Below, one piece after another: positions 23,641-36,240 of a DNA stretch of 64,000 bases. Position 1 is the first letter of the stretch; every line of letters begins with the position of its first letter. The notes beneath the pieces are model-generated. The model did no database searches, had not been told where the DNA came from, and was given only the letters and a program-made list of their open reading frames with translations. The stretch covers positions 32,125,516 through 32,189,515 of the forward strand of contig NC_057766.1 of assembly GCF_010389155.1 (NCBI RefSeq). The letters run 5' to 3'. The position numbers and the translations under genes were made by a program. The stretch comes from Erigeron canadensis (lineage: Eukaryota; Streptophyta; Magnoliopsida; Asterales; Asteraceae).

Positions 23641-24764
23641 TGGAGATAGAAATTTAACGTTTATGTTTTGATTGTGCTTTTGTATCCAAAACCCTTAATT
23701 TCCTTTATATCTGGACGTCTATTTACGTATACTTTGCACTTTAATCAAGTATCGTATTTGAATTCTATATAAGTTTTAGAATTTTTTTTATCATAAACAC
23801 AAATATAGTTAAATTACATAGTTTAGACATTCATTTATAGTTTACTACATTTTAATTTCATATCCTAGTTTTTGCAGGATTTTCTTATAAATAAAATTTT
23901 CATTTGTTAAAAAAAAAATGGAGATAATTAGTGTTCGATCGTATAAAAAATGTAAAAACCAATTTAGTTAGAAGTAAACTAAATTTCTATTTTAGAAGTA
24001 ATCAAATGATAGCAGAAGTGTAATACATAAATATCACTTTAATCACAAAATTATGAAAAGCAATTTTAAGGGTGGACGAAGTACGTAGGGTATCTAATTG
24101 AACACTGCCCTGTGGTAGTGGAACCTAATAGGCGGGAGGAGGGTGAGGAAAGCTGTCCCCGGGTGTGTCTCCACCCTTATATTCTTTTTTTTTTGTGTGT
24201 GTCTTATGTTGTCTTTTCTTTTTAATTGAATGGGGAGGTACTCCGTGCAAGTGGAGAAAAAACGGAGAAAAGAAGAAAAGGTGGAAAGGGGTGACGAGGA
24301 GTGGGGAGGTATTCCCCCACCCTAAAAAGATTATTGACACTTTGATTGGATTGAAAAATAGATACTTGAATAATTGGATGTTTTAAGCAGACAACAAACA
24401 AACATGTGACATATAAGACTGAAGGGAGTGGGGCGATCCCCGGATTCCCCACCCCCTCTGTTCGTCGCTTCCATCGTCAGCTACACCAGCCCGAGATGAC
24501 GATAGGGCCAAAAAAATGAAAATGGCGATAGAAATCGATCGCCTCCCACAACTTTGACTATTGCTTTTGATTGGTTAGCAACGAACGACTAGTTATATAT
24601 ATATATACTTCGTTTACTTTAGTTGTTTTTTATTTGTTGGATTTTTTTCCCCTATTATACATTAGAAGCTGAACTGGTGTGACTTTCTTTAGTTATGCAA
24701 TAATGTCTTTTATATATTTCGTGTATATATGTGTGTGTGTGTGTGTGCGTGTTTGTAATTTTTT
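23641..24764. other. Intergenic, including an unclassified GC-richer patch
   Basis: No gene assigned. At 24110-24480 a patch with CCCACCCC/GGGGAGG blocks in both orientations looks like a degenerate MITE, but I could not define ends or a target duplication. A (TG)n tract lies near 24728-24748. Confidence 0.3.
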
Positions 24765-25111
24765 AGTATAAAAAGTAGAAAAATAAACTAATTATTAGTA
24801 TGCGACACATGGCAAGAGTCCCCTATCCTCCAAGTAGCTTCACTCCCACCTTTTTAAGGGGCTACCCAATGTGTAACATGGCGCCACATGTCGCGAGTCG
24901 CCCACAAATGGGATAACCTCACTCCTCTCAGCTTAAGTATAGTAAAAAAAATAAACTAATTATTAGTATGCGACACATGGCAAGAGTCCCCCATCCTCCA
25001 AGTAGCCTCACTCACTCACTCCCACCTTTTTAAGGGGCTACCCAATGTGTAACATGACGCCACATGTCGTGAGTCGCCCACAAATGGGATAGCCTCACTC
25101 CTCTCAGCCTA
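24765..25111. repeat. Two-copy tandem duplication, ~173-176-bp unit
   Basis: Units 24765-24935 and 24936-25111 share AATAAACTAATTATTAGTATG, GCGACACATGGCAAGAGTCCC, a ~45-bp block ending in AATGTGTAACATG, and the final CTAAGTATAGTA. The second unit has an extra CACT. Each unit carries opposed CACATGG/CCACATG motifs suggestive of a small hairpin. Confidence 0.88.
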
Positions 25112-26151
25112 AGTATAGTATATATTATTACAAATTATTTTACCTACACGATATGCGGCAATTAAAATTGTTAGTATACAATAGGTTACGATAACTATCT
25201 AATGTATTTATAAATATGTTATGGGAATAATTGTGTTTTGCATGGGTTTGTGAAACGATTGGTTATCGAAAACTGTAGAACTTATATATTTATATATAAA
25301 AACTACATTCAATAATCATGAATATAAAAAAAAAATTTTAAAAATAATCATGAATCACTGAATAAAAAACCACTCACCCAATTAATTACAGAAAACATAC
25401 CAATAATATGAAAAAAGATATGAAAATTTCCCCGCAAGAGTCTTCTGAAAACGTTTGCCATTTGCAAATCATACTCTATGTATATGTATCTTGCAAAGTC
25501 TAATATAATATTAAATTAAATAACATCTTCTATAACCAAAGCTTTCAATATAGTAGATGTACGTGTACTTTACAAACTCTAACGTAACATTATATTAAAA
25601 ATATTTTTGGCAAAAAATCTATCAAATCCCACGATTCTTATTAGTTATTGACAAAAGTTCAAATATTCTTTTTGACAGATTCGATTGGATCCCTGCTTCA
25701 TAAATACTATAATCAAATATCAAAAGTATCAATATCAATATTAATGTATATGCTTTCATGTCATAGCTAGTTATATAATAAATATTGTAAAAAATATAGA
25801 GATGTCACATAAGATAAATCTTATATGGCAATTTTTTAATATAGTTTGGAGTTTGAAGAATGTTTTAAAAGGCTATGATTCCTACTCTTTTAATAAATAT
25901 ATAGATAGATATAAGTTTTCACTCTAAAGGTTTTTTTTATAATTATTAGTATTCGTTACATACTTACATAGTGATGATCATTTACAATTATTAAAAGAGA
26001 AACTGTTTGATGACTTGATCATAGTTTTGATTGCATGTGACATTTAAGGTTACCACTGCCAATTGTTGAGCCACTTTTGTGACATCGTGAACCACAAATA
26101 TAACTTCAACAACAGAAGTCCATGAAAGATATTTTTACACTTAATTATCAA
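25112..26151. other. AT-rich intergenic DNA
   Basis: Over 1 kb of AT-rich sequence with no gene or clear repeat structure that I can recognise. Confidence 0.4.
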
Positions 26152-26181
26152 CGAGATACGTTACCCGGACGATGACCCGGG
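26152..26181 (-). mobile_element. Probable Helitron 3' terminus
   Basis: On the minus strand, a CCCGG...CCGGG stem (26164-26168 with 26177-26181) is followed by GTAACGTAT and CTCG|T at 26152. The arrangement is as in the other small Helitrons of this window. The 5' end was not found, and the following duplication at 26592 may lie within or beside it. Confidence 0.45.
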
Positions 26182-26591
26182 AAACATTATATTTATTGTG
26201 TTCCGTATTATTTAAAAATTATTACATGCTTTTAAAAACATTATTTAGCTCAAAACCTGAGTTGATATTGATTTTTTAATGATTAAGCAATTATAAATTA
26301 GAAAAAATCTACGATATAATTTTATAACAAATTAATATAGTATATAAATTTTAAAAGATAATAAGTATGAAAGTAGAATATATAAAATAAAAAAAAAATT
26401 AATAAGAAAAACATAATTAAAGCTAATTTCTTAAATCATTGAAAATAGAAAGTGAAAAAAAAATAATCCATAATAATAAAACATAACCGAAATAACATTG
26501 AAACTAATAAGTATAACAATCAAATTTTTCGGAGATGGTTAGGTATATATATCGAAAACATACACCCCACTGTTATGTGTATATATACTAT

Positions 26592-27083
26592 GTAATAGTT
26601 CACTTGTACTAAGATGAGATAATTTTAAAAATGTTAAAAACTTAAAAAATAATAATATGCAATTAAAATAAGTGATTTTTTGTAAACAAATTAGAAGCAA
26701 TTTAAAATATCAAAACATAATTTGTCAAGCCTAAAATTAAGAAAATAAAATGGGTCCAAAAGAAAATAAAGCGACCCACCAAGAAAAAATGGGCCCAAAG
26801 AAATAAAACGGCCCATTACTATTCTTTACACGGATTGTAATAGTTCACTTGTACTAAGATGAGATAATTTAAAAAATGTTAAAAACTTAAAAAATAATAA
26901 TATGCAATTAAAATAAGTTGTTTTTTGTAAACAAATTGGAAGCAATTTAAAATATCAAAACATAATTTGTCAAGCCCAAAATTAAGAATATAAGATGGGT
27001 TCAAAAGAAAATAAAGCGGCCCACTAAGAAAATATAATTGAGCCCAAAGAAATAAAACGGTTTGTTGCTATTCTTTACACGCA
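26592..27083. repeat. Two-copy tandem duplication, ~245-bp unit
   Basis: Units 26592-26836 and 26837-27083 begin GTAATAGTTCACTTGTACTA and contain CAAAACATAATTTGTCAAGC and the AATAAAACGG-CTATTCTTTACACG ending. The second copy differs at several sites, so this duplication looks older than the 168-bp one. Confidence 0.88.
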
Positions 27084-28193
27084 TTTCCATAACTTTGTTT
27101 TTAATATATATATTAATTATCACAAAAGAACTTATCCCTTGAGAATCTAGTTCAGATTATTTTTTGTGATATTTTTTTTCGTTTGATGTCCTTTTCTTTG
27201 GAGTTGTAACGATAGGGTTATTATTATGAAACTCTGAAAAATTGATAGCCTTTTGTGGTTTGTACCTATTAAAGTTGATTTAAAAAATGATACTACGAGA
27301 CTCGAGATTTGAACGTCTTGAACTTAATTCCAGTTATGAACAAAATGCTCCAAACTTAGAGATGGGAGTTTTTCATATTAGGTTTTCTTTGAATTTGCAG
27401 TTTAATATATATGAAAGTAGTTGGACCCATATTTACCTGTAAAATAAACTAATAACTTGTGCTTCAACTTTCAAGAGGATTACAAATTTACAATCATTTG
27501 GGAATAACCGAATAATCAACATCTTTTAAATTGCGTTTTAGCATATAATAAGTTCTCTTCTTGTTAAATACTTTAGCTTGTTTCAAAGAGAAACCAATGA
27601 AAAACATGATAAAAAAACACTTGTTGAAACCGAAATCATGTAACTTAGTGATCAGGATCGATAAGATGGTTTACTGTTCTAAAAAAATTTACTGGATGCC
27701 AAGATTGAGAATTATATAATTCTGCCGCATTGTACCCGTAGTATGCTAGCTTATTAAAATGATATATGCTCCAAAATAAAAAATGAAATACAATACCGGG
27801 TTAGACCTTTATTTGATTATTGTTCTATCTAAATAGCTACAAAGTTATCAATAAACAACATAGAATAATATAAAAATGATTCACACGCCTAAAACTCGTC
27901 GTAAACATGCCTTAGAAAGACTGAAAGAGACATGGCAAGACGAAAGGTGAAGGTAAGAAGAGAAAATATGTGGAATCCGTTATTCAATAGTTGAGTACTT
28001 GTTGATTAGACATATTCAACTTTATAAATTTTAGTCATGTAAATCATTACCCAGGATAAAATATAACTATATGAGAGAGGTGAAAATAATGCTTAATTGA
28101 TCAAAAAAGAGAGCATGAATATATACAAGTAAAGTGGGTATTAAACAAAGGGAAAATGTTGTATGATGTTAACATTATGCGTCATGTACTATA
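27084..28193. other. AT-rich intergenic DNA
   Basis: No gene or repeat boundary recognised. Confidence 0.35.
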
Positions 28194-28456
28194 TCTATAC
28201 TATCTTATAATAATTATCATTTTTCCTCTTATAAAAGTGTTAGATAAAAAATTACCATTTTACACTTTATAAATTAATTTACATCATTAATCATTTATCT
28301 TCTAAATTATATCTACTATCACTTTACATCAATTACATTTATACAAATTACTTATAGAGTTACACCCACCATGAACAACACCACCACGGCCACCGTCACC
28401 ACCGCCAATCATCGTTACCACCAAAGCGACCCCGCATTGCGTGGATACAATGCTAG
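28194..28456 (+). mobile_element. Small Helitron, second family
   Basis: It starts A|TCTATACTATCTTATAAT and ends with CCCGCATTGCGTGG stem sequence, then ATGCTAG|T at 28456 (263 bp). The CCACCACGGCCACC-rich right half resembles the segment at 40970-41067. Confidence 0.7.
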
Positions 28457-28693
28457 TCAATTTTTACACGTTAAATAACTCTAGTGAATTTTGAGGCTTA
28501 TGAAGTGAACATCATATAAAGTTACCCCAACAATAAAATAAAAATATGTGTAATATTAATTTGGAATTTGCACGGGACAAGGAGATGAACTGAAAGGAAG
28601 TATCAAGTATGGAATAACAATTAGAACTTAACATTGACACCTTTCGCTTGAAATTATATCAGTGGTCTCGTTGTTTCCTTTCCTTTATCTATA

Positions 28694-29100
28694 TCTATAC
28701 TATATCATAAAGTAGATTCTTCCTATCTAAAATTTTAAGTTTCAACATTTACTTCTCCAAAATGCTTCTTCTATCAATTCTATATTACCAAACACCTTTC
28801 TCTCCCTTCAAATTTCAACCAATAATTTTTTTTCTCTCTCCCCCGTAAATCATTTACTCCTCCAATTCATGCAAAAATTTTTATCTCACAAACAAAACAT
28901 CGATAAATTATAAAAATTATATGGGTGTTCTTAAAATTTCGCGCTCTTTCATTAGAGATGTCATTCGATATACTTTCGACGAAATTTTAAATCTGATGGC
29001 GAAACCCGTACGGTTAAGGCCTTTGGCTATCACACTTTATGACCTATCATCCCACCATCTCACCGCCGTAACACACGAGTACTTATCCTCATTATACTAA
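28694..29100 (+). mobile_element. Small Helitron copy E (opposite orientation)
   Basis: It starts A|TCTATACTATATCATAAAG and ends in the CACCGCCGTAACACACG hairpin region and CTAA at 29097-29100. The core matches copies A-D in inverted orientation (ATTCGATATACTTTCGACGA at 28965-28985). The base after the end is A rather than T, so the last bases may have drifted. Confidence 0.68.
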
Positions 29101-29294
29101 AGCTAATTTATTAACCAATTATAATTCTCGATTTTTTAAGTTGACTTTTATTTTTCAATTTTGACTATAATTTACAATATTTTGTTTTACATCATAAATT
29201 TTTATTTTAATTTTTTAGCTTGAAACTTCACTCAATATTACTATAGTAGTATTTGTAATTATGTATTTTATCGGATTTAGCCAATAATTAACCT

Positions 29295-29500
29295 TTTTCT
29301 TTTAAAGTTAGTTTCGATTCAGACGTGTTGGAGACAATTTTAATCAAGAATTTGCTGGACCTCCAACCTCCTCCTCATGGAAAATACCTTGAGATGAGAA
29401 ACCCAAGACTCGAACCCGAGACCTTGGAGAAAACTCACCTCCGGGGCCCACATAGTGGATTTAGAAGATACCCCTAACCAACCCAACTAAGTGTACTTGG
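29295..29500 (-). mobile_element. tRNA-derived SINE (family 1)
   Basis: On the minus strand a head near 29500 (TTGGTTAGGGG) is followed by the polymerase III B box GGTTCGAGTCT (29408-29420 region). The body ends near a block reading GACGTGTTGGAG on the plus strand. The same arrangement recurs at 59720-59895. Confidence 0.55.
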
Positions 29501-29933
29501 TTAGCCAATAATTAACTAATTAAGTAAATGAGTGGATAGATTGAATTATATCTGGTGTGTTTTATCGATATAGATATCATTACATCAATACTATACTACC
29601 TACTATTATATTATGACACTATACAAAGTCGTTGGAGAATGGAGGAGAAAATGATTATGTAGTTTGAAAACGATTATAATTAAGAACTTTCAAGCATAAA
29701 GTGATAAAACTATATCATTGGTTTCCAACAATGAAATCACTGATATTATAATTTAAGTGTTTGGTTGTTTGCCGTGACATTTTCGTGAATTTCATGAGAA
29801 TGAGTTTTACTGATAATAGTCGACTAGTCGTTGCCTCGGTGGCTTATTAGTTTCATTTTGTGTAAGGGATTTTTTTTAAAGATAATTTTTTTATTGCAGT
29901 ATTTAATTAAATAAATTTCTTTTTAATGCAATA

Positions 29934-30369
29934 CTAGTTAATCAACACGGGTATAACCCGGACTTGTTAATTAAAATTTAAAATAAAATATATTAAAAAT
30001 ATATAAAATATTTGTTATTAAAACATTATAATTTGATATAAATCTAGTAATTCAATTAACACAATAACTATATAGTTAATAAATCAACTAACACAATAAA
30101 AAAATTTTAAAATAGAAATGAATACCGCATTAAGTAAATAAAAAAAAATATTTTGTTTGTAATATTATATAAGAGAGATGTTTTTTCCTTTAAATAAATG
30201 ATTAATGTTTTTATTAAACATGTAAAGGGCTATTTCTATTTTATTTATATATATGATATCATAATTAAATAAATAAAAATTTAAGGTAAAATATGGATTT
30301 GACACATCAAAAATTTTCTAAAAGTAATTATAGGAAACAATCTTGTTTTATTATATATAGAGATAGAGA
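29934..30369 (-). mobile_element. Small Helitron, third family
   Basis: Minus-strand start A|TCTCTATCTCTATATATAAT, 3' hairpin CGGGT-TAT-ACCCG, and CTAG|T at 29934 (436 bp). The open frame at 30293-30580 partly overlaps and is not a real gene. Confidence 0.68.
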
Positions 30370-31374
30370 TTTGTTTCTCAGCATCAAAGGCAACCAAATT
30401 ACAAAAAGCCACAAAATTAAACGAGAGAATTTCTTTGGATTGTTGGGGAAGATTTCCTCGTTAATGACTCCATTCATAATGCCAAACGAAACTTGTTATG
30501 CCAATTTCATATGGCCCATAAAGACACATAACAAACCCATGCTCGTAGTATCCTTATTACGAGAGGATATCGGCCTATAATTCCATCCTAACTTTATTGC
30601 TCAATCAGCGGGTTGTGAATAATTGAGCCGACAAAGTATAACAATCAATAACGAATGCAAATATATAGTCCAACATAGTGATAAAATCAAATATGGAATG
30701 CTGAGATATTCCAATCGTGTTTTTGATTTCAAAGATGATGATTCAAGTAAAAAACCTCCTTCAAAGGGCTCCAATGACAATTGGTGATCGTTTTAGGGTT
30801 TTAAGTGATCAAAAAGTTACCCAAAATCCGTCCAAATGAATGTATTTATATATTTCAGCGACTAACGACCGTTAGTGATGTGTAACGGCCGTTACACGGG
30901 TTAACTAACATTTTGTGCAACTTCAGTCCTTCCGTCTAACACCCGTCATCTTAGTTTTTGCAGGAACAATCCTTCAGATAGTAACACTTAAACAGACGCA
31001 TCTTTGTCTGGATAATCAACTCACGCATCTTTGTCTTAGAAAACAACTTACGAGACCCGTTTGGAATTAAGAAAGCTATAATGAGACAACAAAAAGTGAT
31101 GACAAAACTATAAGACGAGACAAGACAAAAATAATTTCTTGAAACGTTAATTTCTCTAAACGCAAATTCAAGATGGTTTGAGTGGAAATGGTAAAAAAAA
31201 GAAAATTGGAAAAAAACATAGGTAGACTTTCGGTCAAAGTATGACTAGGACTTTGGCGTAAGCAATGAAAACGAAGAAGAAAAATTACCTTTTTGTTTAA
31301 TATTATTGTAATTCTTTCTGATGTGATTTTCATGAAGTTCATATTTATTTATCAAATAAAATAATATGGTTTTC
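30370..31374. other. Intergenic, no gene
   Basis: About 1 kb with no recognisable coding region. The moderately GC-richer stretch 30580-31060 may be degraded retroelement DNA, but no LTR ends are evident. Confidence 0.3.
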
Positions 31375-31545
31375 TTAGACACAAAGGTAGGTCAAAGGGT
31401 GTAATCCTCACTCTAGTCGGAGGTCATATTCAATTATTTAGATAAAACTTGTAAGCAATGTTTTTGCTTATGTAGAGCTAAGAATGTCTACATCTTAACC
31501 TTCTCATACACCGTTTAAATATTGAGACCTAAAATTTGTGAAGAA
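31375..31545 (+). mobile_element. SINE-like element (family 2), degraded
   Basis: It contains GGTGTAATCCTCACTC (B-box-like) and the 3' signature TCTACATCTTAACCTTCTCATACACCG followed by ATTGAGACC. That signature is shared with 59095-59215 and 59555-59640. Confidence 0.5.
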
Positions 31546-32522
31546 TGACATTGGATGTTTACTTTTCTATTTTATTTATTAAAATACCATTTTATTTAAT
31601 AACTTTTTCTTAAAACGACAAGCTATTTTATGCATATACCAATAGGATATAATCCATAACTATTGAAATTATGTTATTGTGTTTAGTTTAAAAACAGAGC
31701 GATGAAAAAGTGATGATGTATTGTTGATATTGATGTTTTAATTTGATAATCATTTGACAAGCGACAAGATATAAATATGATAAAAACTGATAAGAAATAA
31801 CATATGATATACTTTATCATTGATAATGATCTTACAAACTCAAAACACTTCTGAATCGAAAACACTCTTAACTTTTAGTTGATGCAATGATACTTATAAC
31901 TCTGTATTATTTTCTTTTATAAAGTTTTGTCACATAATGCGAGTAGATGAATGTTTATCTTATGAGAAGTGATAAAGCTACAACAAGTTTTAGTATCTAC
32001 AACAATGTCTGATTTATATAGTTGTACTTTGTGCATTATAACTTGTACATTTATTGTAGATTACTAATAATTGTTGTAGATTTATCACTTTGTCATTTTC
32101 AGAAACATACAATTAATAATTGTAAATCACTTATAACAAAAACAATGATAAGATGAATTAAAAAAATATTATCTAACAACTCTTCCCGACTAACACCCGA
32201 ATATTTGAAAGGGAGGTGACTACAACATCCATTAATTAGATCATTAATAACTTTTATCTTTTATTTAATCAAAATCTCAATAATTGGAAATCCCAATTTA
32301 AAAAGCAAGCTGTGATTGACAATGACACTTTTTTATTCCCATCTTCGGCTTTGTACCGACGAAACAAATTACGTAAACTTCAATTTCACCCCAAAAGTAT
32401 AACTATTTACAAAATCTACCTCATACTAAGGATCATTTTCACAATTGCTCATAACTCAAAGTACTAAAATGAAATTACAAAGACAATCCTCAACGGTAAA
32501 CTCTGTACCTATAATTGCTCTG
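31546..32522. other. Upstream region of UBC22-type gene
   Basis: AT-rich, no gene. The proximal part should hold the UBC22 promoter. Confidence 0.35.
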
Positions 32523-32530
32523 TATATATA
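32523..32530 (+). promoter_or_regulatory. TATA box candidate for UBC22
   Basis: TATATATA is followed by CCCGG. It sits about 200 bases before the leader-exon donor at 32729. This is a plausible position for a start site near 32555. Prediction only. Confidence 0.4.
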
Positions 32531-32728
32531 CCCGGTATTTATTAATCCCCAATTGCCAAGAACGCTCTTCATCTCTTCTCTCTCCATTTTAAACCTAATA
32601 ATCAATCATTTTAAAATAGATAAATTTCTTGATCTTGATTTTATTTCAATTTAGTGAAAAAGTTGAAACCTTTAGGGCTTTTAAAGAAAGTTTAATTCTG
32701 GGTGTGATTCAAGATTATTGATTTTGAG

Positions 32729-33417
32729 GTAAAATAATTTATTTTTATTTCAATATATTGATATTGTGTGTTTTCTGAATTGGGGTTTTGTTATTGTGAT
32801 TAATTGTTGTATAAAGTTTGTTTCTTTGGTGAATTATTTGTTATGCTATTATTGACTTAGGGTTTTTTCTGCACTTGATTGTAAATATAAGAAAGCCCTT
32901 TTATGTTTTAGTATAAAGTTTTGATTTTTAGTTGTTTTAAGATTAGATTTAGGCTAATTGTTAATGATGAAGGAATTTTTCGTATAGAGATTTTTGGGAG
33001 TTTTCGTTTCAGTGTATCAGTAGGCATTTTTATATTTGCATACCCTTACAATGTGTAACATTTTTGCGGATTAGGAAGTTGATATGACTTATTTGTTAGA
33101 TCTTTTTAGGGTATGAACCCTGCATATAGCGATCGGCCGAAGTTTGTATTTGTTTTTGCGAAATAAAGTTGTTTCTTTCATGTCGATATAACATTAGGAA
33201 GGCACATTTGTAAGGCATAGCATTCGAGGATCTAACTGTTAAAATGTAGATGTATGACATGATATGCTAAAGGAAGACAAATTGATAGTATAGTTTTAGT
33301 TTTTTCAATAACTCATAGATTTAGACGATTGTGGTAACTAAAGTTGAAACTTTGCATTTTGTTTGTGTTTATCTTTCGGATGTGTAATAACTTTGAAATG
33401 ATTTATCGTGTTTACAG
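32729..33417 (+). other. 5' UTR intron of UBC22
   Basis: The donor GAG|GTAAAA at 32729 pairs with the acceptor TTTACAG|G at 33417. The leader exon is about 32555-32728, and the next exon is 33418-33495, which ends exactly at the ATG. Confidence 0.55.
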
Positions 33418-33492
33418 GTTAATTGGCTTCATTGACTATATTCTCCTGTCATTGACGTTTGCTTTTCAGTCTCGAAATATTATCTCTGATTT

Positions 33493-35443
33493 ATGGTATG
33501 TTCTCTCTTTCGACATCTATCTTTGTTTAATGATATCTAAAGTCCCCTGTGATTATGCTCAAGCTAGCACCTTTGTTCCTTCAAAAATGTTTCTAAAACT
33601 TTTAGTATTATGCTAAATCTCTCGGCAATTTGGGTATGGTATACTTAAAGTTGGTTGCTTCAAGACTTAAGATATGATTGTTTGATGAGTAAAATTGATA
33701 GGCGATTCATATTGTTTGCCTTGCAATAATTGCAGGCTACCAACGAGAACCTTCCTCCAAATGTAATCAAACTACTTGCTAGGGAATTGAAAAGTCTTGA
33801 TGATTCACCACCAGAAGGAATTAAAGTAGGAGTGAATGATGATGATTTTTCAACAATATATGCTGATATAGATGGCCCGGGTACTCATCAACCCTTCCCT
33901 CGCTATATATGTGCAATGTATCAATGTTTGTCAATGAGTACATATATATGAGATATTGTTTCTTTGTTCTAACCATGTTTCCCATGTATGTAGCTGGCAC
34001 TCCATACGAGAATGGTGTTTTCCGCATGAAGTTGATATTGTCTCGTGATTTCCCCCACTCACCTCCTAAAGGTTTGTGAAAACTATGATGGTTTCTCATT
34101 CCTTGCGTGTTCATGTGTTTGTGAATATTCTATGATGCTGATCATCTCAGGTTATAAACTTTTAACATGCCATTAAACCTGAATGTGTGTATTATGCTAA
34201 TATCTATCTTCTTTGTGTTTCTTCTTTCAGGTTATTTTTTGACCAAGATCTTCCACCCAAACATTGCATCAAACGGTGAGATATGTGTGAACACATTGAA
34301 AAGGGATTGGAATCCTAGTCTTGGATTACGGCATGTTTTAGTTGTAAGTTTTTGTGGATCATTTTTTCAGCTCCTAAATTGAGGACTTGGTGTAAATTAA
34401 AGCACTAAACTTATGGTTGATGTGTCTCCTGGTTGCAGGTTGTCAGATGCTTGTTGATTGAGCCATTTCCGGAATCTGCATTAAACGAGCAAGCTGGCAA
34501 AATGCTTCTTGAGAACTATGAAGAGTATGCTAGGCATGCCAGGTCAGCTTTCACCAAATAATGGGTCAATCGGCTTATATTGAATGATGTTATATCAAAT
34601 GAGTAATAAAACTTGATAGTGAAAAGTGGAGGCAAAAGGGGTTCTCATTCTTAAACCCGTCACGTAGTAAACTCAAGAATTTACGACATTCTAAATTCAT
34701 TTTTAAAAGAGACTGGGATTATTGTTATTATTACTTTAATAATTAGTTGGTTACAGTGTTACATAATCCATATTCATATATAATGGACAGAATAAGTGTG
34801 GCAAGTTGGCCCAACCCATATTGACATCTTATCCAGCTTATCTATTTTGCCACCTATGTTACTGCATTTAAATTGCAGTTCTATCCTACTCTGCTAAGTA
34901 AAAAAAGTTAAATCTTCCTCGTTTATTTAGCATTGAAATGATTATGTTGGATTGATGGTGTTGATTTGGTTTTTAAGATTCCTCATCTATCAATATTTTT
35001 CTACAACAATGCGTCAGGTCACGTGTTGCAGTTTACTACTATGTTAGATATCTTGATCCAATACTAACATACTGTTTTCGTGACTTGATCACAGGCTGTA
35101 TACTGGAATTCATGCTTTGAAGCCAAAACCAAAGTTCAAGACAGGAGCTATATCCGAATCAACGGCAGTCTTAAATGTTGACCAGACAAACTCATCCGTT
35201 TGTATCATAGACCCAAAACCCGCTGTCTCTGGAGCAGTGGTGCAAGCCACTACACCTTTGGCCCCTTCACTAAACACCATGAAAGGTGCAACCACTCTTC
35301 TGAACTCGGTGGTGGATATTGGAGTTAGTAGTGGTTCTACTGCTTTACCACCTGTGGTGGCAATCAATAAAGGCGGATTGGTGAAAGCTCAAGTGGACAA
35401 AAAGAAGATAGATGCTAGAAAGAAAAGCCTGAAAAGATTGTAA
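33493..35443 (+). CDS. UBC22: Ubiquitin-conjugating enzyme E2, UBC22 type
   Basis: Six coding exons: 33493-33495 (the ATG alone), 33736-33880, 33994-34071, 34231-34343, 34439-34542 and 35095-35443. They total 792 bases, 263 aa. The N-terminus [13 protein letters not shown] matches plant UBC22. The UBC fold contains the HPN tripeptide (84-86) and catalytic cysteine C94 in [18 protein letters not shown]. After the ~160-residue core comes a Ser/Thr/Val-rich spacer and a basic tail ([14 protein letters not shown]) that may be a nuclear signal. The enzyme takes ubiquitin from E1 as a thioester. Arabidopsis UBC22 is reported to build K11-linked chains (established knowledge). It is convergent with ProDH, with about 800 bp between stops. 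It is slightly longer than the Arabidopsis protein (~251 aa) because of the spacer. Confidence 0.94.
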
Positions 35444-36240
35444 TATGTTTGTAATTGTTTTCATGTAAGGTTGTATTTGTTGAATGTAGACTTGATTGAT
35501 AAATGGAATCTGAGTTCTTGCAATGTTTTTTCAATGCGGTGTCAATACATAAACTCCAAATTCTTTTCCCTGCTGAAGAATGAAAACATCAATATGGCTT
35601 TGCTGCATATAGCTCAAATTGTTATTACTTTGGTTTTAAGCTATTATGACGGTTATCATTATTAGTTTTGATCGTAAAAGTTCGTAGTTGTGGCTCAGAC
35701 ATGGATTTTAAGACTAAGGTATGCCAACAGGGTCCCAGATATCATAAACTTCAAGCTATATATAAAAAACATACATGGAGATCATGGCTCTGATATGAAC
35801 ATTTCAACAAACCTAAAAAGATAGTAACAAGTATTGTACTGTGCAAGTGTTTCCAGAAAATCTTCAACTTCTGGCTTCTGCAAGTGTTCTTGCAGACCGA
35901 AAGAATTTAAGCTCAACAACTGGATTACTGAATATTAAATGCGTTTTTCTTTTATTATCATCAAGACTTCCTACGCTCCTATTAATTGATATACATCCTT
36001 GGAACAACATGGCAACAAGGTTTAGAAGCAGAAGGCCGAGAGTAAAATTACTCTCTCCTTCTGCCAAGCCTTGCCCAACATAAGCTTGCTTGTGTTTTAA
36101 ATTTGCTCCCTCCTTCTGCCAAGCCTTGCCCAACATAAGCTTTTATTCTCCTTTTCAGCTCTTTCCTGCATAAATCCCATCATTTAAACATCAAAACGAA
36201 GCATCAAGAAACAGCTCGGTTATACGTATAGTATAGGTTC
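35444..36240. other. Convergent 3' region between UBC22 and ProDH
   Basis: Both 3' UTRs lie here. A perfect 31-bp direct duplication (36057-36087 and 36112-36142, spaced 55 bp) contains GCCAAGCCTTGCCCAACATA. The open frames here are chance. Confidence 0.5.

Noticed and set aside
24110..24480. GC-rich patch considered as a MITE
   Set aside because: Opposed CCCACC/GGGGAGG blocks are suggestive, but no consistent TIR and target duplication could be defined.
8623..27083. Tandem units considered as CRISPR-like or satellite arrays
   Set aside because: Only two contiguous copies each with no spacers; ordinary duplications in a plant nuclear genome.
30293..30580. 95-codon plus-strand frame
   Set aside because: It overlaps a small Helitron end and has no recognisable protein family.
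30580..31060. Possible LTR retrotransposon piece
   Set aside because: No paired LTRs, primer-binding site, polypurine tract or gag/pol coding could be found.
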